Below, one piece after another: positions 59,620 to 64,000 of a stretch of 64,000 nt of DNA (position 1 is its first letter; every line of letters starts with the position of its first letter). The notes beneath the pieces were generated by a model. The model was not told the DNA's origin, made no database searches, and worked only from the letters and a program-made list of their open reading frames with translations. The position numbers were made by a program, and so were the translations under genes. Origin of the DNA: a bacterium UBP2_UBA2255 (lineage in GTDB: Bacteria > Edwardsbacteria > AC1 > EtOH8); the NCBI GenBank assembly GCA_002347565.1, contig DDXR01000075.1, positions 6,270-70,269 on the forward strand. The letters run 5' to 3'.

Positions 59620-59982
59620 GTGAACGCCTACGAGACAGTCATCATCATCGACCCCTCCGCCGACGACGCCGGCATCGAGCGGCAGATCGAGAAGATCACC
59701 GGCCTGATCGCCGGGCACGGCGGCCAGATGGTCAACGTCGCCCGCTGGGGCAAGCGCAAAATGACCTACCGCATCAACAACCGGCAGGAAGGTCAGTACG
59801 TCTGCCTCCAATTCAACGCGCCGGCCGCGGCCCCGCGCGAACTTGACCGGCAGCTGCGGCTGGACGAGAGCATCATCCGGCACCTGATCATCCGCGGCCA
59901 CATCCAGGAGAACGCGCCGCTGGCCCCGGCCGAGGCCCCGGCCGTTGCCGCCCCAGAGGCCAAGGAAGCGGCCGCTGTCTGA
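59620..59982 (+). CDS. rpsF: 30S ribosomal protein S6
   Basis: The 120 residues start at GTG 59620, with AAGGAG at 59605-59610. Family motifs: YETVIIIDPSADDAGIERQIEK, VARWGKRKMTYRINNRQEGQYVCLQF and RLDESIIRHLII. A Pro/Ala/Glu tail of about 25 residues follows the conserved domain. First gene of the rpsF-ssb-ssb-rpsR-rplI run. Confidence 0.95.
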   Translation: MNAYETVIIIDPSADDAGIERQIEKITGLIAGHGGQMVNVARWGKRKMTYRINNRQEGQYVCLQFNAPAAAPRELDRQLRLDESIIRHLIIRGHIQENAPLAPAEAPAVAAPEAKEAAAV

Positions 59983-60021
59983 CGCGCCTTCATCCGACCG
60001 TTGCTTGCGAGGAACCGATCC

Positions 60022-60471
60022 ATGACTGAGCTGCGCCTGGCCGAACTGAACCGCGTGTTCCTGGTGGGACGGCTGACCCGGGACCCCGAGGTCCGCCAGA
60101 CAACCGCCGGCACCCCCGTGGCCAACTTCACCATCGCCGTCAACCGCCGCTACAAGAACGCGGCCGGCGATTGGAAGGACGAGACCACCTTCGTCGGCAT
60201 CGTCGCCTGGCAGAAATTGGCCGAGCTGTGCAAGCAATACCTGGCCAAGGGCCGGGCGGTGCTGGTCGAGGGCAAGTTGCAGAGCCGCAGCTGGGAGACC
60301 GAGGACGGCCAGAAACGCTCGATGCTGGAGGTGCGGGCCGACCGGGTCGAGTTCCTGGACCGCGGCGACTCCCGCCCCGGAGCCGACGCCGGACCGGCTG
60401 CCGACGCCGCCGATGCGCCGGCCGCCCCGTCGCCCGGCGCCCCGCCGGTCGACGACGACCTCCCCTTCTGA
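60022..60471 (+). CDS. ssb: Single-stranded DNA-binding protein, first of two tandem copies
   Basis: The 149 residues form an OB fold (about 1-110; NRVFLVGRLTRDPEVRQTTAGTPVANFTIAVNRRYK, LVEGKLQSRSWETEDGQKR) and a disordered Ala/Pro/Gly tail ending in the canonical acidic tip DDDLPF that recruits repair and replication proteins. ATG 60022 fits the family. Located between rpsF and rpsR as usual. This copy is the likely housekeeping SSB. Confidence 0.95.
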   Translation: MTELRLAELNRVFLVGRLTRDPEVRQTTAGTPVANFTIAVNRRYKNAAGDWKDETTFVGIVAWQKLAELCKQYLAKGRAVLVEGKLQSRSWETEDGQKRSMLEVRADRVEFLDRGDSRPGADAGPAADAADAPAAPSPGAPPVDDDLPF

Positions 60472-60485
60472 CCTGACGCCACCGC

Positions 60486-60887
60486 ATGAAAGCGACCACC
60501 ATGTCCGAACTGAGAATGCCCACGCTCAACCGGGTGCTGCTGTCCGGCCGGCTGACCCGCGATCCCGAGCTGAAGTTCACCGCCGGGGGCACCGCCGTCT
60601 GCAATTTCTCGCTGGCGGTCAACCGGCGCTACAAGGACCAGGGCGGCCAGTGGCGCGACGAGACCACCTTCATCAACGTGGTCACCTGGCACAAGGCTGC
60701 CGAGACCGTCAACAAGTTCCTGCACAAGGGCAGCCCGGTGATCGTCGAGGGCCGGCTGGAGAGCAGGAGCTGGGAGACCGAGGCCGGCCAGAAGCGCAGC
60801 GTGATCGAGGTCCGGGCCGACCAGGTGCGGTTCCTGGAGAAGAGCGAATCCTCCCCCGACGACGCCCCGCCCGAGCAGCCCGAGTGA
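60486..60887 (+). CDS. Single-stranded DNA-binding protein paralogue lacking the acidic tip
   Basis: A 133-residue OB-fold protein clearly duplicated from the preceding ssb: NRVLLSGRLTRDPELKFTAGGTAVCNFSLAVNRRYK and VEGRLESRSWETEAGQKRS match it nearly residue for residue. The tail is short and ends DDAPPEQPE instead of D-D-D-x-P-F, so it should bind DNA but not the usual SSB partners through the tip. The ATG at 60501 (MSELRMPTLN) aligns with the first copy and may be the true start. It follows by 14 nt. Confidence 0.92.
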   Translation: MKATTMSELRMPTLNRVLLSGRLTRDPELKFTAGGTAVCNFSLAVNRRYKDQGGQWRDETTFINVVTWHKAAETVNKFLHKGSPVIVEGRLESRSWETEAGQKRSVIEVRADQVRFLEKSESSPDDAPPEQPE

Positions 60888-60920
60888 CCGCGGTGGCCGG
60901 CCGTAAAACCGCAAACAGCA

Positions 60921-60929
60921 TGCTACAAT
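60921..60929 (+). promoter_or_regulatory. rpsR promoter (extended -10)
   Basis: TGC-TACAAT (60921-60929), no good -35 box. An internal promoter for rpsR-rplI. Confidence 0.4.
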
Positions 60930-60951
60930 AAAACACCACAAGGACCGATCA

Positions 60952-61218
60952 ATGATCAAACGCAAACCGAGGACCGAGCGTGGCGGCACCCGCGAACGCA
61001 AGACGATGCACCGCAAGGAATGCAAGTTCTGCGTCGAAAAGGTGTCCGTCATCAACTACAAGGACGACAAGCGGCTGCGGCACTTCATGACCGAGCGCGG
61101 CAAGATCGTGCCCCGGCGGATCTCGGGCACCTGCGCCCGGCACCAGCGGCTGCTGACCGCGGCGGTCAAGCGGGCCCGGCACCTGGCCCTGTTGCCCTTC
61201 GTCGTCGAGTACCGCTGA
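60952..61218 (+). CDS. rpsR: 30S ribosomal protein S18 (zinc-binding form)
   Basis: The 88 residues include the S18 core (VINYKDDKRLRHFMTERGKIVPRRISGTC). Cys24 and Cys27 (CKFC) with Cys61 and His64 (CARH) show the zinc-binding form. Partner of S6 on the ribosome; same transcript region. Confidence 0.97.
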   Translation: MIKRKPRTERGGTRERKTMHRKECKFCVEKVSVINYKDDKRLRHFMTERGKIVPRRISGTCARHQRLLTAAVKRARHLALLPFVVEYR

Positions 61219-61240
61219 CGACGACGAGGAGCGAAACGAC

Positions 61241-61684
61241 ATGAAAGTGATTCTGACGCAGGACATCCCCACGCTGGGCGCCAAGACCGACGTGGTCGAC
61301 GTCAAGCCCGGGTTCGCCCGCAACTACCTGATCCCCCAGGGCAAGGCCCTGCCCGCCTCCGACGCCAACCTCAAGCGTCTGCAGCAACGGATCAAGCACG
61401 ACGGACTGAGGCTCAACCGCGACAAGGCCAAGGCCGAGGAGCTGGCCAAGAAGCTGTCCGAGGTCTCCTGCACCGCGGCGGTCCAGGCCGGCGAGGACGA
61501 CAGGCTGTTCGGCTCGGTGACCCCGGCCGACATCGCCGGGCTGCTGGCCGGACAGGGACTGGACATCGACAAGCGCCGCATCCTGCTGGAGGAGCCGATC
61601 AAGCAGCTGGGCGTCTACAACATCCCGATCAAACTTCATCAGGACGTGGAGGCCATCATCAAGCTATGGGTAGTGCGCCAATAA
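61241..61684 (+). CDS. rplI: 50S ribosomal protein L9
   Basis: The 147 residues start with the L9 signature (MKVILTQDIPTLGAKTDVVDVKPGFARNYLIPQGKA in the N-domain) and contain the connecting helix and the C-domain (LFGSVTPADIAGLL, LGVYNIPIKLHQDV). The end overlaps the EIIA gene by 19 nt. Confidence 0.96.
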   Translation: MKVILTQDIPTLGAKTDVVDVKPGFARNYLIPQGKALPASDANLKRLQQRIKHDGLRLNRDKAKAEELAKKLSEVSCTAAVQAGEDDRLFGSVTPADIAGLLAGQGLDIDKRRILLEEPIKQLGVYNIPIKLHQDVEAIIKLWVVRQ

Positions 61685-62142
61685 AACTGACCGCGCTCCT
61701 CAAGCACGGCCAGATCAACCTGTCGCTTAAGGCGACCACCCGGGACGGGGTGCTGCGTGAGCTGCTGGCCCTGTCCGCCCTGGGCGAGAAGGCCCAGCAG
61801 ATCCTGCTGGTCAACCTCAAGCAGCGCGAGGAGCTCGGCTCGACCGGCATCGGCAAGGGTGTGGCCATCCCCCACTGCCGCTCCCTGATGCTGAACTCGC
61901 TGACCCTGCTGGCCGGCCGGGCCAAGGCCGGCGTGGAGTTCGACGCCATCGACAAGAAGCCGGTCCGGCTGTTCTTCCTGATCATCGCGCCGCCCCACGA
62001 TCCCCAGAACCAGTACCTGATCCTCCTGGGGCAGATCGCCCAGCTGGCCAAGCAGATCACCGCCGGCGACGCCCTGTTCACCGTTGATGACCCCCAGCAG
62101 TTCATCGATCGCATCGGCGAACTCGAGAAGAACGCCAAATAG
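61666..62142 (+). CDS. PTS EIIA (fructose/nitrogen-type) domain protein
   Basis: The 158 residues form a PtsN-like EIIA domain; His70 in GKGVAIPHCRS is the phosphorylation site. The rest matches (ELGSTGIGKG, PVRLFFLIIAPPHDPQNQYLILLGQIA). It overlaps rplI by 19 nt. No EI, HPr or EIIBC genes are in the window, which fits a regulatory role, but that is inference. Confidence 0.9.
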   Translation: MGSAPIKLTALLKHGQINLSLKATTRDGVLRELLALSALGEKAQQILLVNLKQREELGSTGIGKGVAIPHCRSLMLNSLTLLAGRAKAGVEFDAIDKKPVRLFFLIIAPPHDPQNQYLILLGQIAQLAKQITAGDALFTVDDPQQFIDRIGELEKNAK

Positions 62143-62157
62143 AACGGGCATCCGACC

Positions 62158-62508
62158 ATGATCCAGCCACAAACCGAGCTGCTGGTGGCACTCAACCACC
62201 TGGAGCTGATGATCCACGAGGCCACCGACGAGGCCCCCAAGCTCAAGGCCATGGGATTCAAGATCGACGGCCTGGAGCAGCTGCAGAAGGCCCAGGCCGA
62301 CCTGGAGAAGCAGCTGGAGCCGGCAGTCCTCAAGCAGTACCAGCGCCTCCAGCAGCGCAGCGGCCGGCCAGTGGTCCCGGTGATCAACGGCAACTGCTGC
62401 GGCTGCTACATCAAGATCCCCACCGCAGTCGCCAGCGACGCCGCCAAGAACCGGACCCTGGCCACCTGCGGCAACTGCGGACGCTTCCTGTACTGGCCCT
62501 CCGAATAA
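62158..62508 (+). CDS. C4-type zinc-ribbon protein, short form
   Basis: The 116 residues have a coiled-coil helix (about 38-68, LEQLQKAQADLEKQLEPAVLKQYQRLQQR) and a C-terminal C4 ribbon: Cys80 and Cys83 (NCCGCYIKIP), Cys104 and Cys107 (CGNCGRFLYW). This is the C-terminal part of the PF02591-type (zf-RING_7) proteins, which are normally about 240 residues with a much longer coiled coil. Function unknown. Confidence 0.8.
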   Translation: MIQPQTELLVALNHLELMIHEATDEAPKLKAMGFKIDGLEQLQKAQADLEKQLEPAVLKQYQRLQQRSGRPVVPVINGNCCGCYIKIPTAVASDAAKNRTLATCGNCGRFLYWPSE

Positions 62509-62537
62509 CCCCGACCAACACTAAGAAAGACCGACTC

Positions 62538-62729
62538 ATGCCACGCACCTGTTTCTTCTGCGGCAAGGGCGTCGATTTCGGGCATTCCATCAGCCACGCC
62601 AACAACGTCGGGCCCCGGCGCTGGAACCCCAACCTTCAGACCGTCAAGGCCATGGTCGACGGCAAAGCCAAGCGGATCGACGTCTGCACCCGCTGCATCC
62701 GCTCCGGCAAGGTCCAGAAGGCCAAATGA
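62538..62729 (+). CDS. rpmB: 50S ribosomal protein L28 (zinc-binding form)
   Basis: The 63 residues contain FGHSISHANNVGPRRWNPNLQ and two Cys pairs, Cys5/Cys8 (CFFC) and the later CTRC, the zinc-binding form. Followed by a good terminator. Confidence 0.95.
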   Translation: MPRTCFFCGKGVDFGHSISHANNVGPRRWNPNLQTVKAMVDGKAKRIDVCTRCIRSGKVQKAK

Positions 62730-62746
62730 CCCGGCCGCGCCACCCA

Positions 62747-62780
62747 GGGCTGCCTTATCTCGATAAGCGCAGCCCTTTTT
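62747..62780 (+). terminator. Terminator after rpmB
   Basis: GGGCTGC (62747-62753) with GCAGCCC (62769-62775), inner stem TTATC/GATAA, then five T. It ends the ribosomal-protein run; the NUDIX gene starts 8 nt later. Confidence 0.88.
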
Positions 62781-62787
62781 CCCGCCG

Positions 62788-63288
62788 GTGACCATCCCCC
62801 GCTGCTGCGCCCGCTGCGGCGCTCGCCTGCGCACCCGCAGGCTCGACGGCCATCCCCGGCTCTGCTGCCCGGCCTGCGGCCGCGTTGCCTACGTCAACCC
62901 GACGCCGGCCGTGGGCGTGGTCATGACCTCCGGCGGGAAGCTGGTGATGGTGCGGCGCAGGTTCGCACCCAAGGCCGGCCGCTGGTCGCTGCCGGCCGGG
63001 TTCATGGAGTACGGCGAGCCGCCCCGGCGTTGCGCGATCCGAGAGTGCCGCGAGGAGACCGGGGCCCGCATCAGGCTGGGCGGGCTGGTGGGCGTCTACA
63101 GCGGCGACGACGACCCGCGCTGCCACGCCGTCCTGATCGTCTACCGGGCGGAGTTGCTGTCGCGGCGGATGACAGCCGGCGACGACGCCTCGGAGATCGG
63201 ACTGTTCGCCTTCTCCCGCCTGCCCCGGGACATCGCTTTCCGCGCCCACCGTCAGGCCATCCGGGACTACCTGAAGACTGTTTTTTAA
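62788..63288 (+). CDS. NUDIX hydrolase with N-terminal zinc ribbon
   Basis: The 166 residues begin with a zinc ribbon (Cys7/Cys10 and Cys27/Cys30) and then a NUDIX domain whose box is complete: Gly71, Glu77, and RECREETGA (85-93). The combination resembles NudC-type NADH pyrophosphatases and ADP-ribose pyrophosphatases, but NudC's SQPWPFPxS motif is absent. Substrate not assigned. GTG start directly after the rpmB terminator. Confidence 0.87.
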   Translation: MTIPRCCARCGARLRTRRLDGHPRLCCPACGRVAYVNPTPAVGVVMTSGGKLVMVRRRFAPKAGRWSLPAGFMEYGEPPRRCAIRECREETGARIRLGGLVGVYSGDDDPRCHAVLIVYRAELLSRRMTAGDDASEIGLFAFSRLPRDIAFRAHRQAIRDYLKTVF

Positions 63289-63369
63289 GGAACCCATGAA
63301 ACCAGGAATGATATTCATGCCTTCCTGGCCTCCTTATTGTCGTGACCGGTTTCCCCTGGGAGGTGGACC

Positions 63370-63801
63370 TTGAAGTTCGCCGGGCGCCTGCTGGGCCTGG
63401 ACCTGGGCAGGAAGCGCGTGGGCGTGGCCGTCAGCGACGAGACGGCGGCGATCGCCAGCCCGTTGGCGACGATCGCGATCAGGGGCCGCGCTGACCTGGC
63501 GGCGCAGGTCAGCGCTCTGGTCCGCGAGCACCGCGTCGTCGCGGTGGTGACCGGGCATCCCTCGAAACTGGACGGCTCGGACAGCAGCTTCACGCCGGAG
63601 GCTCGCCGGCTCACGGAGTTCCTCCGCGGGTCGTTGGAGGTCCCGGTGTACGAGTACGACGAGCGCTTCACCAGCGCCATCGCCCAGCGCGCGCTCCACG
63701 CCGCCGGCAGGAAGCTCAAGGGCCACCGGGCCGACATCGACAAGATCGCCGCGGCCGTGATGCTCAACGATTTCCTGACGCGCCATGCGGATCGCAACTA
63801 G
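63370..63801 (+). CDS. ruvX: Putative Holliday-junction resolvase / pre-16S rRNA nuclease RuvX (YqgF)
   Basis: The 143 residues show the RNase-H-like fold motifs: GLDLGRKRVGVAVSDE at the start, TGHPSKLDGSDS, VYEYDERFTSAIAQRAL and the C-terminal IDKIAAAVMLNDFL with the last catalytic Asp. TTG start with GGGAGG upstream. Overlaps the following mltG gene by 17 nt. A perfect 7-bp hairpin (CCAGGAA/TTCCTGG) lies in the gap before it. Confidence 0.93.
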   Translation: MKFAGRLLGLDLGRKRVGVAVSDETAAIASPLATIAIRGRADLAAQVSALVREHRVVAVVTGHPSKLDGSDSSFTPEARRLTEFLRGSLEVPVYEYDERFTSAIAQRALHAAGRKLKGHRADIDKIAAAVMLNDFLTRHADRN

Positions 63802-64000
63802 CCACATCGTGATCGCCGCCGCCGCCACCGCGCTGCTGCTGCTGCTGGCGCTGGCCCCGGCTTTCGTCACCCCCGGCGTGCCCCAGGGCTGGCAGCCCAG
63901 GGTCGTCACCGTGCCGCGCGGCGCCGGCGGCGCCAGGATCGCCGCACTGCTGGCGGCCGCGGGCGTGATCGACCGTCCGCGCTACTTCAGGGCAGTCTCT
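63785..64000 (+). CDS. mltG: Endolytic murein transglycosylase MltG, N-terminal part (continues beyond the window)
   Basis: The 72 residues present: a membrane anchor (about 8-28, IVIAAAATALLLLLALAP) and the start of the YceG domain (VVTVPRGAGGARIAALLAAAGVIDRPRYF), the LysM-like 'V-x-I-P-x-G...IA..L...GVI' pattern of MltG. The ruvX-mltG pairing is common. MltG cuts new glycan strands near the inner membrane. Confidence 0.85.
   Translation, partial: MRIATSHIVIAAAATALLLLLALAPAFVTPGVPQGWQPRVVTVPRGAGGARIAALLAAAGVIDRPRYFRAVS

Noticed and set aside
1..64000. CRISPR arrays, insertion sequences, prophage or integrase genes, rRNA operons
   Set aside because: Looked for regularly spaced repeats, transposase or integrase motifs and rRNA signatures on both strands; none seen.

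Overview
The window is GC-rich, densely coded DNA from a Gram-negative (diderm) bacterium. Outer-membrane barrels, an Omp85/BamA-like protein, MlaE/MlaF and lipoprotein signals show the double membrane. Two PorV/PorQ-family proteins, a PorU-like C25 peptidase, a SprA-like barrel and several secreted proteins with 'YPNPF/YNAAG'-type C-terminal domains point to type IX secretion (T9SS). That indicates the Bacteroidota/FCB side of the tree, probably an uncultured candidate phylum; the sequence alone does not fix the phylum.

Layout, left to right. 1-2056: a TetR-controlled drug-efflux operon (tetR, hlyD-type adaptor, ABC ATPase cut by the window edge) with a clear promoter and candidate operator. 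2067-3479: cysS. 3727-8433: a co-directional cluster with two SPFH proteins (one with C-terminal zinc ribbons), a DUF3788-like protein, a sodium-pump decarboxylase beta subunit, a previously uncalled 51-residue OadG-like peptide and a SemiSWEET transporter. 8513-13919: a secreted TIM-barrel-like protein, a PorV/PorQ barrel that seems to be read from a leaderless mRNA, a polyprenol/phytol-type kinase and a SurA-like double-parvulin chaperone. 14106-19327: galT, glgA, mglA, recG. 19397-29944 (minus strand): a small barrel, ferredoxin and half-ferritin, two aminotransferases, a sialidase-like T9SS cargo, zinc-ribbon protein, a GDT1-type transporter, serC, tRNA-Ala, an SH3 lipoprotein, cheC and yicC.

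30008-46570 is the most unusual part. It is a 16.5-kb minus-strand array of seven genes behind one consensus promoter and a roughly 200-nt leader: PorU-like C25 peptidase, a PorV-like barrel interrupted by about 490 residues of helical repeats, an M6 metalloprotease cargo, a DUF5683-like protein, a beta-propeller protein, a half-size SprA-like barrel and an Omp85 protein. I read it as a divergent T9SS export module. The PorKLMN motor/ring genes are not in this window.

46918-56000: a dipeptidase on the plus strand, then a minus-strand housekeeping run (gmk, rpoZ, coaBC, udg, dnaB, mlaE). mlaE is separated from mlaF by a nitroreductase, a membrane protein and a GNAT gene. 56183-64000 (plus strand): ispE, tRNA-Gln, prs, rplY, pth, rpsF, two tandem ssb genes, rpsR, rplI, a PTS EIIA, a zinc-ribbon protein, rpmB, a NUDIX hydrolase, ruvX and the start of mltG.

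Several short dispersed repeats sit between genes. I saw no CRISPR array, rRNA, insertion sequence or prophage.
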